Below, piece after piece: positions 1 to 9,924 of a stretch of 64,000 bases of DNA (position 1 is its first letter; each line of letters starts with the position of its first letter). The translations under genes and the position numbers were made by a program. Location of the stretch: assembly GCA_000310025.1 (NCBI GenBank), contig FN649731.1:3123672-3187671 (forward strand). The letters are read 5' to 3'. Below the pieces are notes generated by a model that saw only the letters and a program-made list of their open reading frames with translations, was not told the origin of the DNA and did not search any database. This DNA comes from Ectocarpus siliculosus. Taxonomy: Eukaryota > Sar > Phaeophyceae > Ectocarpales > Ectocarpaceae.

Positions 1-82
1 GCGGGCCCCGGAACCCGCCCGGGGCAGGTCCGCTTCCACAACCAGCCCGGGAACCCAACCCACTCTTGTATTTCGGCTTATT
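1..82. other. left flank outside the duplicated unit
   Basis: These bases are not matched at the equivalent place in units B and C, where the sequence before the shared motif ccgcacggcgactcatgg is different. The stretch is GC-rich and contains no ORF I can support. The duplication junction is therefore at about position 83, or unit A is truncated on its left. Confidence 0.6.
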
Positions 83-374
83 CCGCACGGCGACTCATGG
101 AAGAACGTTGCAGAACAACATCGGCACCCGGTGGGTACTTGTAGAGGTGTGCTCAACAATCTGTCGCAACACGTGCCGGACAAGCGTCGAGAATTCGTTT
201 CGTTGCAGCGAGCGCGAGCGACAGACACAACTTGATTGAGCGATTCCTCGAGGGGAACACCGTCGACCATCGTGCAGCGCGTGGTACTGACACCCTCGGC
301 GATTGTTGCACTCTAGAGAAATATTCCAACCGTCGGGGATCGGGTGCAGAATGCGCCACGACCTAAGAACTTGG

Positions 375-665
375 TCAATAGTTAGTTTGAACTTGAGGGT
401 TTATTTTTGGGTCCCACCCAAACCTAAAGCCTAATTTATCTCTGTTTATTTCCTCACGGACGAAATAGACCGCGAGGGTTGCCCTGTCTTTGTACTCGAC
501 AGAGTACGGATCTCCGGGATCTCCGGTGGTCTCGCGGTTGTTTGTGTATGGGTGTGGTGGACTTGGTACGTGAGTTTCCGCTTGGCCTTGCCCCTGTCTC
601 TCTCTCATTGCACTGGTTACAAAAATGAGCTGAGTCACTCCGCCGTACAGAACTACTCTCGACAA
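375..665 (-). CDS. possible conserved exon of unknown function (unit A)
   Basis: This minus-strand open segment contains PPHPYTNNRETTGDPGD followed by a charged stretch ending YFVREEIN. The same reading is kept in unit B (12,706-12,930) and unit C (36,226-36,447) with few changes, while the sequence on its upstream side differs by indels between copies. It lies downstream of the FNIP gene on the same strand, so it could be a 3' exon or a remnant of another gene. I recognise no domain. Conservation may simply reflect recent duplication. Confidence 0.2.
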   Translation of the reverse strand: MSRVVLYGGVTQLIFVTSAMRERQGQGQAETHVPSPPHPYTNNRETTGDPGDPYSVEYKDRATLAVYFVREEINRDKLGFRFGWDPKINPQVQTNY

Positions 666-1984
666 GAGCCCGCGAGCGTGACAACGAAACGCGCTGACAT
701 GTCAATCATGCTCAACTTCAATATCTGTCTGTATCTGTCTACATCTATTAAAATGCGGGGAGAAAACAATTAGGGAATTAGTCTACATTATCATGCTACC
801 TCTTTCAAATACGAGTAGCGTAGGAAAAAAACACACCTCCCCCCCAAATGTCTGCACGGACCAGCTGAGTAGGCATCATCTGTTGAGAGTAAAGGTTCAC
901 CCAGATAGAAGCCGTGCGTTGGCAAAACCATGAAGACACCACACTACGCTAAACAGGGTTGAACGAAGAGTATGAGCAACCGCGAAATGGTCAAGGACAA
1001 CTACCCCCTATATTCTACCCTGCCCGGGCTGTCCTTGCCTCAAAATATAAAAGACTCTGACACGCGCCGCCACCACGGCAGCATAAACGGTATGTTGCAA
1101 CAAAAACCGTGTTGCCTTACGATTGATTTCGACGCTCGATGTGGTTCATGCTTTATATCCACACAAAGAGCGAGCGGGTTCACCAAACGTAACACCAATC
1201 CCCACACCCGCAACAACGACGACCAAAAACGGCAATGACCTCCCCCCTCTTCTTCAATGTACTCCTATATGTACGACCGGTTTTTTTCCGTTGTTCATTC
1301 TCGTGGCGTGTGCGATGTTTGAAAAAGAACCCCTCCCTCACTCCATGCCCTCCGGTGCGTTGTGTCCCTCAGAGAAACCAACCACAAGAGACCACACGAA
1401 ATTCCAATTCTGTGATGTACAGGGCTACACGGTCTACAGACATGGAGGTGGGAACCGGGCGCATTCTACCAGACAGTGGTGATCGCTGTATGTAGGGGAT
1501 GCGTTGCTGCGCAGGATGTAGAGTGCCCAGGTACAACAGTCGGTACATCTTGGTTCGCTTGGCATGACTACGTGTCTACCCTGGGTACACTCTTCTGCCC
1601 CCCACCAAACGCCTCTCTCTGCTCCACCAAATGTGTACGGCAAACGCCTCGAAGACTCGGTGCGAGGAAATCGATCTATTCCCAACACCCAGCTACCCTA
1701 GATGCCCCCCACGAGGTTCGCACTGATACAGTCTGATAGCTCCGCTCCCAAGCATGTAAAATTGCTTTGGAGCAGGTCGTGTCACGAAACGAAGAAGGCA
1801 CAAAATGGGGGGGGTCACCACCTCGACACGCTTGGGCATCCTGGCTTTCTCACTGAAAGTGGGCTTGTCCTACCTGGAGGGAAAACAAAATACAATATAC
1901 ACACATCTGCCTTCCTTACCAAACGTCATTTTCTACCTTGCCGAAAACAGGATCCGCATGACTGGAGGAAAGCCTCGACAGCTG

Positions 1985-4123
1985 TCACAGCAGACTACGC
2001 CGTTCACGAGTCACACTTCGTAAGGCGACCGGCCACACGACCGGCCACATGACTTCGGCGATGGGCTGGTTGAAGTGATGACGAAACCGTAGCTGCTGCA
2101 GGGAGGTCGGCCACACGACGTCGGCGATGGGCTGGTTGAACTCATCACCAAACGATAGCTGCTGCAGGGAGGTCGGCCACACGACTTCGGCGATAGGCTG
2201 GTTGAAGTGATCTCCAAACGACACGTGTTGCAGGGAAGCCGGCCACACGGTTCCGACGATGGGTTGGTCGAAGTTGTCCCCAAAGGCTAGTTGCTGCAGG
2301 GAGGTCGGCCACACGGTACCGACGATGGGCTGGTTGAAGAAGTCTCCAAACGATAGCTGCTCCAGAGAGGGCGGCCACACGGCTTTGGTGATGGGCTGGT
2401 TGAATTGATCTTTGGTGGTACTGAAGTATTCAGAACGAAAGGATAGCTTCCGCAGTGAGGCCGGCCAGACGACTTTGGCGATGGGCTGGTTGAAGGATTC
2501 TCCAAGCGACAGCTGCTGCAGGGAGGCCGGCCACACGACTCCGGCGATGGGCTGGTTGAAGGAATACCCAAACCACACCTGTTGCAGGGAGATCGGCCAC
2601 ACAACTTCGGTGATGGGTTGGTTGAATGAAAACCCAAAGGATAGCTGCTGCAGGGAGGCCGGCCACACGACTTTCGCGATGGGCTGGTTGAATTCAAACC
2701 CAATCCACACCTGCTTCAAGGACACCGGCCACGCAACTTCGCCGATGGGGTGGTTGAAGTGAACCCCACACAGCTGCTGCAGGGAGGCCGGCCACCCGAC
2801 TTCGGCCATGGGCTGGTTGAAGGAAGCACCAAGCGATAGCTGCTGCAGGGAGGCCGGCCACACGGTTCCGACGATGGGCTGGTTGAAGCGAGGTCCAAAT
2901 GACAGCTGCTGCAGGGAGGCCGGCCACACGACTTCCAAGATGGGCTGGTTGAAACGACCAAACGATCGATACCGCATGCTGGGCACCCGTCGGACTTGAT
3001 CGATGGAGTCGTTGAAATTATCCCCAAAGGAAAGCTGCTGCAGGGAGGCCGGCCACACTACTTTGGCGATTGGCTGGTTGAATTTTTTCCCGAACGACAA
3101 CTGCTGCAGGGAGGCCGGCCACACGACTTCATCAATGGGCTGGTTGAAATAAAACCCAAACGATAGCTTTTGCAGGAAGACCGGCCACACGGCGTTGGCA
3201 ATGGGCTGGTTGAATGCATCCCGCATCGAACATCTGCCTGACTGCACGGCCCCCACACTGGGCTGGTTGAATTGACAACCAAACAATGGCTGCTTCAGCG
3301 AACCCGGCCACACGAGTTCAGCGATGGGCTGGTTAAAGCAAGCTCCAAAGGATAGCTGCTGCAAGGAGGCCGCCCACACGACTCCGACGATCGGTTGGTT
3401 GAACGCATCCCCAAATGATACCTGCTGCAAGGAGGTCGGCCATACGACTCCGACGATCCGCTGGTTGAATGTATGCCCAAACGATAGTTGTTGCAGGGAG
3501 GCCGGCCACACGATATCGGCTATGGGCTGGTTGAAAGAATTCCCGAAAGACACGTTCTGCAGGGAAGCCGGCCACACAACTTCGGCAATGGGTTGGTTGA
3601 AGTCATACTTGAACGACAACTGCTGCAGTGCGGCCGGCCATGTCACCGTCTTTACCGGCGTATCCGAATATATTACCAGCCGTCGGAGCCTTGGAGGCCA
3701 AACCAGAGGTCGCAGGCTTTCTGCCGATGAATTCCCTTGCAGTCGCCGACTTTCTGACCCTGACCGTGGCTCAATGGCAGAGTTTTGCAGCAGAGGCTCC
3801 ATCGGCAGTGTCCACCTCAGGCCAAAAGCCTGCACAGACGGCACGCGACTCGAGATCCAACTCTCTCGACCTCGCTTGTTGGTCGTTGTGTACGGTTCGC
3901 GAGGAGACCACAAGCTAGGAGGTGTGCCTGAGGTGACGCACACGTCCAAAGTCGGGAAACTTCGGCACGCCCCACAAAATGCCAGCGACACCAGTTGTAG
4001 CTCCAGGGTAGACGCAATCCAACGGTTCTTCTGTCGTCCATCGCAAGCCTGGTTCAATGCGACAGTGAAGGCATCCAGGCACTTGCTCCTCCCTGAGATA
4101 CCGAATGGCAGATACAGGAACAC
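1985..4123 (-). CDS. FNIP-repeat protein, unit A copy (about 24 repeats)
   Basis: The largest ORF of the unit, about 712 codons open on the minus strand. An N-terminal region of about 130 residues without a recognised domain is followed by about 24 tandem 22-residue repeats of the form WPASLQQLSFGxxFNQPIAEVV. The FNQPI core and the spacing match the FNIP repeat known from Dictyostelium and giant-virus proteins, which are thought to fold like leucine-rich-repeat solenoids. Repeats 8 and 12 are degenerate and repeat 20 has an insertion between the Phe and the FNQP core. The extreme 5' end is uncertain: the upstream in-frame triplet is GTG, and the first clear ATG is in MEPLLQN, about 110 residues in, so an upstream exon is likely. 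The C-terminus ends in ERRSLL, as in unit B. No F-box, transmembrane helix or clear signal peptide is visible. The function is unknown. The two residues after each FG are hypervariable between units. Confidence 0.75.
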   Translation of the reverse strand: MFLYLPFGISGRSKCLDAFTVALNQACDGRQKNRWIASTLELQLVSLAFCGACRSFPTLDVCVTSGTPPSLWSPREPYTTTNKRGRESWISSRVPSVQAFGLRWTLPMEPLLQNSAIEPRSGSESRRLQGNSSAESLRPLVWPPRLRRLVIYSDTPVKTVTWPAALQQLSFKYDFNQPIAEVVWPASLQNVSFGNSFNQPIADIVWPASLQQLSFGHTFNQRIVGVVWPTSLQQVSFGDAFNQPIVGVVWAASLQQLSFGACFNQPIAELVWPGSLKQPLFGCQFNQPSVGAVQSGRCSMRDAFNQPIANAVWPVFLQKLSFGFYFNQPIDEVVWPASLQQLSFGKKFNQPIAKVVWPASLQQLSFGDNFNDSIDQVRRVPSMRYRSFGRFNQPILEVVWPASLQQLSFGPRFNQPIVGTVWPASLQQLSLGASFNQPMAEVGWPASLQQLCGVHFNHPIGEVAWPVSLKQVWIGFEFNQPIAKVVWPASLQQLSFGFSFNQPITEVVWPISLQQVWFGYSFNQPIAGVVWPASLQQLSLGESFNQPIAKVVWPASLRKLSFRSEYFSTTKDQFNQPITKAVWPPSLEQLSFGDFFNQPIVGTVWPTSLQQLAFGDNFDQPIVGTVWPASLQHVSFGDHFNQPIAEVVWPTSLQQLSFGDEFNQPIADVVWPTSLQQLRFRHHFNQPIAEVMWPVVWPVALRSVTRERRSLL

Positions 4124-4905
4124 AAACGAAGAGCGTTGTGAGCCTTAGAGGTTTCTTGATTCTGGTTTCCGGACTGGTCGGTACCAAGAAGAGCACGGCC
4201 TCCGGAAAACTGCAGACAGCAGCCCTTGGTCATCAAACGCAGCAGTGCCCTGGGGTCACCTGTCTTACTTCTTCATACCCGGCACCCTCCCGTGGAACGC
4301 TAGTTTGGGCGAGGAAACGTTCCATTCGGCAGAGGCCGCTGAAAGACTTATGAAGTGATTTTTTGCAAGAAAATGGAGCGAGCGCTATTATGTAGACAAA
4401 TACGTCGAAACCACACTCTTGAAACAGAACCCAACAGTCTAAGCCAACCAAGCTCTTCGGCACCATTTCCGGCGACGGTGGGTGAGCAGGTGCATCCCCG
4501 AAACTTGGCTATCAATCCAATCACTCCGCGTTCATATGCCTCGATCGTCAAGGATGACCTCCTTCCCAAACATCGAGGACTTGTTGATCCAAACTGGTTG
4601 GCGAGGGCCATTTCGCGAGGCAAAACAGGGATAAATACAGTTGTTTCCGCGGGGTTGGCGTCCAATTCTCGGGCTAAAAGTCAAGTTCCGATGGATCAGT
4701 TCTGCCTCTAGCAAGAAAACAAATCGTGCGATTCGCCTTGATTGCGATGCCGGCCAGAATCAAGACGTTTCCCTGCCCTTGATAGCTGTTCCAGTTCGTC
4801 GCAGACTCCGAACGATAGCGCAGCTATTGAGCTCTGCGAGGCGCATGGCAACTCCATTGCTCTTGCGTGTATCAACATATAATATTCACCCGCGTCGTGA
4901 TGGAT

Positions 4906-5232
4906 TGTTAGGATGATCCGAACTGGGGGTAGCTTGTCGCAAGACGTGTGTGTGTTGAATAGGGTGTCGGCAACTCGGCGAACTCGCGCCAAGGAGGAAA
5001 TATGTGCTGGGTTTGTTGTATAGACTTCTTCTTCACATGAAAAACATAGACTCACATGAACACATGAATGAACACATGAACGCATGAACACATGAACTGC
5101 ACGCACGCGTGCACGCACCACCATGAGGGGGCGACGCAGTATACAACAGGGGTACCTTGCACCCCCTGGAAATAAATTCCACGTACCACACAATCCTACA
5201 ACCACTTGGCATTGCTACAAGTATATCTATCA
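4906..5232. mobile_element. solo LTR (327 bp) with 5-bp target duplication
   Basis: The insertion begins TGTTAGGATG and ends TATCTATCA, so it has TG...CA ends, and it is flanked by TGGAT at 4901-4905 and 5233-5237. Unit C preserves the empty site (gtgatggatgaccaat) and unit B also lacks the insert. There is no internal domain or second LTR, so this is best read as a solo LTR left by LTR-LTR recombination. It contains a short imperfect cacatgaa repeat at about 5035-5095. It shows no obvious similarity to the LTRs at 27,869 and 30,348. Confidence 0.8.
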
Positions 5233-5561
5233 TGGATGACCAATATTAGCCTCCATGGAAAAAAGAAAAATGACAATATTTTTGTGTATTGTAGAGTTGC
5301 CGCAGCGGGTTCGGGGGGCGATGGGCGGGATGTAGACGACGTGTTATATTTGGGCATCGACCGGTACAACTCCGCAAGACGTGTACAGTACGGTCCCTCG
5401 ACAGGCGTGGTTGAGACTGAACGGAAGAGTCTAGCCCCCAAATGCGAGTACCTGAAGACACGAAACCCACGAACACCACTAAATACCAGGTGCGCTTGCG
5501 TGTGTGTGTCGGGTAATGATCACCCTCTTGTGAACAATGTGGGAAGAACAGCACCACCAGC

Positions 5562-5825
5562 ATGAACGAGAACGAACATTCAACGCCCCATATACACATG
5601 CGCGCTCTAAGGGCACGCTTCAGACAGCCTGTGGATCGAGTACAGGAATGTTTGGGGCCCCTCGTAACTAGCTTGTGCCGCGGGCAGCTGCCGCGTCTAT
5701 TTAGACGCTGGAAGACAGGGGGTAAATCTTCAGTGCTTCACTTTCTTACTTACAGCCGACAACACCTCTCTCCATTCATGTTCCAGTCGGCCAGTGCCGC
5801 GCTACGAAGACTTGGCGCCTCTTGA
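5562..5825 (+). CDS. 87-codon ORF of unknown function, unit A copy
   Basis: An ATG-initiated ORF beginning MNENEHSTPH and ending AALRRLGAS, kept at exactly the same length in unit B (17,558-17,821) and unit C (41,374-41,637). The protein is basic, with an RARFRQ segment and no recognised domain. Most differences between units change an amino acid, so purifying selection is not evident. It could be a small gene, a 5' exon, or a chance ORF that has not yet been broken since duplication. Confidence 0.25.
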   Translation: MNENEHSTPHIHMRALRARFRQPVDRVQECLGPLVTSLCRGQLPRLFRRWKTGGKSSVLHFLTYSRQHLSPFMFQSASAALRRLGAS

Positions 5826-7382
5826 CTATTCCCGCGTGTTCCAGATGCCGTACAATAGTGGCGAGGGAAGTGGACCCTTCCCATCCACTACAGGAGAGAT
5901 CACTGGAAACGTTTAGTGTTTTGATTTGCGGGCCCTGTCGTTGTTTCGTGACGAGATAGTATACACACCACTTTTGTACGCGCTCCTAGAACACGACTGC
6001 CGTAAGTTGCTATTTACACACCCGCATTTTGGAAAGCTTTGCATGTTCTCTTTGCAATGCCAGCCATTGGGGAGTTGGCCCTCCTCTTGCTGCGACCAAT
6101 TGAGCTTTTCCACATTGACCTGGTGTTGTTGTGGTATCGTGCATGGCATACGGTGATAGTGTATGTACCTATTTTATTATCATGAAGGTGGTAGGAATGC
6201 CTGCCATTTGTTTCCCCTGAATAGCAGGTTCGTTTTGACAGTCCCTTCTCTTCCGTTGAAGCCCTGAGCTAACTCAACTCCTCTCACCTTCGGTATTCAT
6301 GGCAACCGTAGGTTGAAGCGGTGTGGGCGCGCTTGCGAGGGTCAGTGATTGCCTGGGAGCACACCGTGAAGCCCCGTCAAAGGTCGGTCGGATCTGTCAA
6401 TCCGCCGGCCCGCCAGAATGTGAGGCAGGTGAAGGTACACTGTGTACGCGTTGGATGCCGCGTCTGTCAATCTCTGTTTCAGAATCTGTGCGCGGTTCAG
6501 GGCGGGGGCATGGAAAAGAAAAGGCATTATTCTATAGAAACTGTCGAATTTGGCTCAAATATTGAATGATTGCACGCACGATGTGTTGGGTGCCTCGTCC
6601 GTGCTTCAGAGATCTGTGTGCAATACAGCGAGGCTTAGACAGTAGCCTTCATCTCCCGCCTGTAAAATCGAATCCGGCCTAAATCCGCAAGGAACTACTA
6701 TACAGCACGTCGGGAAGACGTTCATGTTTAGCAAAGTGTAAGAAATACCGCAGGCATTGTCTCGAGCGAGCCTGAGGAGACCTCGGAGGCAGCCACTGGC
6801 CACCACAAATACACCCGTCAAGTGACACACGAAAACGGCGACGGGGACAGCGAACTGGGCGTCCGCGTATCAGCGGTCTCCATTTTACTTGGCGCCTGTT
6901 TGGCGTCTTGTCTACTACCTTGCTTGTAGGAATTGTGGCAACCACGCCACTTTTGAGGTACCGAATTTAGAACGCCAATCCACGTTGCGGGGAGCTGCAA
7001 CTGGTGTATGTCACACGTCCACGGCAGGTGGGACCAGCACTTCACGCTGGTCTGTGAATATAATTTTGCAACCGAAAAAATACACCGTCGTGTTAACGAA
7101 GCACACAGCCGCACAAACCGACAGCTCAGAAACGGCCGGGGGGAGAGTGTCAATCAACCATTCCTCATTGAGTGCCGCGGGTTCGAGTGTATGTCCCTCC
7201 TGTATATCTCCACGCCCTTCGTCACACCAGACCACTTCAAGAATCTTGACGTTGCTCTGACAACATTGCGCCTGCTGGTACAACACAGCAGTATTCGTAT
7301 ACAGTGGGGGGCCCTCTATAGTGCCGGTTGAATAGTGCCAACTGCCGGTATAGTGCCGGTAAAATCTCTCCACACAGAAATC

Positions 7383-7416
7383 GCCCTCAATAGTGCCAAA
7401 CGGCACTATTGAGGGC
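7383..7416. repeat. subterminal palindrome of the pogo-like element (left)
   Basis: Perfect 15-bp arms (GCCCTCAATAGTGCC and its complement) separated by 4 bases. The arm contains the agtgcc motif found repeatedly in the terminal 200 bp, so it may be a subterminal transposase-binding cluster. Confidence 0.8.
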
Positions 7417-7460
7417 GGGCCTGGTATAGTGCCGGTTGGGCACCACGTCAGCCCGCAATA

Positions 7461-9024
7461 GTGCCGGTTCATCAAAAGTACCCAGCTAGGTTCATCTTCA
7501 ACGTGGACGAGACAGGCATCCAGTGGAAGCTTATGCCCAGGCGCACGTATCTTTCCTCCTCGGAGGACCGCAAGAAGGCGCGGGGCTCCAAGAGCATGTA
7601 CTTCAAGGATCGGATGTCTGCCATCATGTGCAGCAACGCCGACGGCACTGCAAAGGTGGATATGGCCATCATCGGGAGGTCGAAGGTGCCTCGCTGCTTC
7701 ACGGACGCGCCTTCACCTCTGAAGTACTTCTCGCAGGCCAACGCGTGGTCTGACTCCGCGACGTTCCTCAAGTGGTGGCTTGAAGTCTTCCTCCCGTTCA
7801 TTCGGCGCTTCACTCACGAAAAGGTGCTGCTCCTGATGGACGGCTGCTCCTCTCACGGCGATCTCGTTGATGATCGTGGGCAAGTTACCATCAAGTTCTA
7901 TCCTCCGAACTGCACCAGCCTGCACCAGCCCATGGACATGGGGATCATCGCGAAGACGAAGGTCCTCTACAGGAAGGAGCTGCTCGACGTGAAGGCATCC
8001 ACAATGTTGGTCGCTGAGACCCTTCGCGCCCAGGCCAAAGCCAGTAAGATGAAGGCCGGGACGATGGGGCTGGCGCAGGGGCACCAACCTCACCTACGGG
8101 ACGCCGCTGAACTTCTTCAGAAAGCATGGGGCAGCGTCACTCCCCAGGACATCGCCAGGTCAGGTTTGAACATGTTCTGTTGCTATGTAGATGCTTCAAC
8201 TCGGGCGGTGGTGCTAGCACAATAGCTTTGGTGGCACGTTTCGTGGCAGAGGTGGTACGGATTTTTTTTGAGAAAGTTTCCTGCAGGGGCATCCCTCGTT
8301 TGCAATAAAAATTTCCTCTTTTTTTGCATGCGGATGAGTCAACTTCTGCCGCTGGGTCCGTCTAATATCTGCGTTGCACTCAAAAACGGATGCGGTTCGT
8401 ATTCTCGGCAACCCCGCGACCAGGTGCTTTGTCAAAGCGGACACGCTTCCGCAGGAGATGGCGGCTGAGCTCACCAACCTCCACGGGAAAACCCAGGCCC
8501 GCATCCACGAGCCTGCGTTGAGGTCCCTCACGAAGAGTGTCCACTCGTTGAGCACGAGCGTGCACGACGCGCAGCAGCAGGGGTCTCGCATCGAAGACGA
8601 GGACCTGAGTGAAATGTTCGCAGAACTCAACGTCTCACCCGGAGAGCCTGCCCCGGAGGAGGCGGTGGACTTAGTTCAGGCGTGGGCTACCATCGAGGAT
8701 GACGATGACGTGGTGGAGGCTTTTCGACAGGATGCAGCGGACGAAATGACGGCACAGCTAGCGGGAACGCGCCTATCTACCAGCCGCGAGGAGGAATCCG
8801 AAGATGAGGCGGACAGTGATCATGAGGACACGGGGGGCGGCCGCCGCGCCCCACCGGCTTACGGTGAACTGTCTTCTCACTTCGGTGTCCTGGAGATGGC
8901 CGCGCGGGAGAGTGGAAACGGGGACGCTGCGTTCCACCTATCGAAAGCGAAGATGGCGATGATCGCGGCGCATGCCGCTAAGGGCGTGCGCCAGACAGAC
9001 ATGAGAGAGTTTGTTGATGAGTGA
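7461..9024 (+). pseudogene. pogo-type transposase, N-terminally truncated
   Basis: The first open segment (7461 to about 8157) encodes the DDE_1 catalytic domain: NVDETGIQW carries the first Asp, LLLMDGCSSH the second, and PPNCTSLHQPMDMG the third acidic position, followed by the typical KAWGSVTPQDIAR. A GT donor after IAR (about 8158) and reopening at about 8374 (KTDAVRILGN) suggest an intron of about 200 bp. The second part, to 9024, is an acidic C-terminal tail (EDEDLSEMF, REEESEDEADSD), common in this family. The open frame starts only about 160 bp inside the left terminal repeat with no room for the HTH/CENP-B DNA-binding domains, so the protein lacks about half of its usual length. It would not be expected to bind its own ends. 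Confidence 0.75.
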
Positions 9025-9405
9025 GGGGGGGACAGCTATACCGCAGTTTTTTTCTTTTTGTTTTGTTTTATTTTTGTCCGCTTCGTTGCTGGCGCGTTTA
9101 TTGGTTTTGTTGGCGTGTCTCATCACGCAACATCGTAGGGAGGCAGCGAGGAACGTGACATTTTTTCAAGTATACTAAGTTGCACGGACGGGAGCTGTAC
9201 ACGGGGTTTGGCTCCGAAGGTGAATTCTGCGCGTGCATGCGGGAATGGTTTCGCGGCAAACTCAGCTTATCAGAGTGAAACCCACATTTGTCTCAGAAAA
9301 GGCTGCCCCTGCCGCCCACAAAGTATATTCACCACACTCGATCCACATGCTACTCTGTTGGCCTCGCAAATGGTAAGCGATACACCATGAACTCAAACAG
9401 CAGTG

Positions 9406-9436
9406 CCTCAGTAGTGCCAGACCGGCACTACTGAGG
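9406..9436. repeat. subterminal palindrome of the pogo-like element (right)
   Basis: 13-bp arms (CCTCAGTAGTGCC and its complement) around a 5-base loop. It is the right-hand counterpart of the palindrome at 7383 but has cagtag where the left one has caatag, with the matching change in the other arm. Confidence 0.75.
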
Positions 9437-9598
9437 GATATCGATCACCCGAATAGTGCCGTTTGGCACTATTGAGGCACTATTCCCAGTTGTGCCGGTG
9501 CCCGCTATAGTGCCGGTGAACGCCCTGCGCACGTACCGGCACTATAGAGGGCCCCCCACTGTATTACTGAATTGGCGACACAACGGCGCCATCATCAA

Positions 9599-9850
9599 TC
9601 ATCTCCACACAACAAACACATCGTAGCACGGTGGAAGTTCTTTACAAAGAACCATCTTCCTTTTTCGATAGAGACCGCGGATTCTCTCTGATCGGCATAT
9701 CTGTACGCGGCTGTTTCTTTTCGGGCCCCGACGATGCCTCAGCCCTTGTATTTCCTTTCCTTCATCGAGGTGGGCCATGTTGACGCAATCGGTGTCCAAC
9801 GACACCAACTCATACAGTTTGAACCCCCGGAGGAATGAGACATCAACCAT
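9599..9850 (-). pseudogene. unknown ORF broken in unit A (intact in B and C)
   Basis: The reading MVDVSFLRGFKLYELVSLDT through EGKEIQGLRHRRGPKRN matches unit B (20,765-21,055) and unit C (43,060-43,308). A 1-nt loss near 9710 (acgcggctg versus acgcgaagttg) then throws it out of frame, and the pogo element sits just downstream in the antisense direction. In B and C the frame continues through NNFAYRFADQ and GRWFFVKNFH. No family recognised. Confidence 0.3.
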
Positions 9851-9924
9851 TCTCTCCGCTCAAGCTACAATCACAAAATGGTTGTCCGACCTATCATCGT
9901 TCGTCACTCGTACGCACAACGCGC

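Larger units (their letters stand above)
7302..9561 (+). mobile_element. pogo/Tigger-like DNA transposon
   Basis: The element starts CAGTGGGGGGCCCTCTATAG and ends with its inverted complement, giving terminal inverted repeats of about 27 bp. The target TA is duplicated at 7300-7301 and 9562-9563. Units B and C contain the undisturbed site (cgtatattactgaattg), which fixes both ends. Subterminal regions are packed with atagtgccgg motifs in both orientations. The interior encodes the DDE part of a pogo-type transposase. TA duplication, CAGT ends and the DDE_1-type domain place it in Tc1/mariner, pogo branch. The N-terminal DNA-binding region of the transposase appears to be missing, so the copy is probably non-autonomous. 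Confidence 0.93.

Noticed and set aside
972-1238. ORF beginning MSNREMVKDNYPLYSTLPGL, shared by the three units
   Set aside because: The C-terminal half differs by frame in each unit and the stop positions differ, so it behaves as non-coding duplicated DNA.
2412-2762. Plus-strand ORFs across the FNIP arrays (also 14,458, 14,872, 37,649, 38,476, 39,304)
   Set aside because: They are antisense readings of the 66-bp coding repeat. The minus frame gives the known FNIP motif and the plus frame matches no family.
4355-4711. Overlapping plus and minus ORFs of about 105-118 codons upstream of the FNIP gene
   Set aside because: Unit B has a 5-nt deletion that breaks both frames. Nothing recognisable is encoded.
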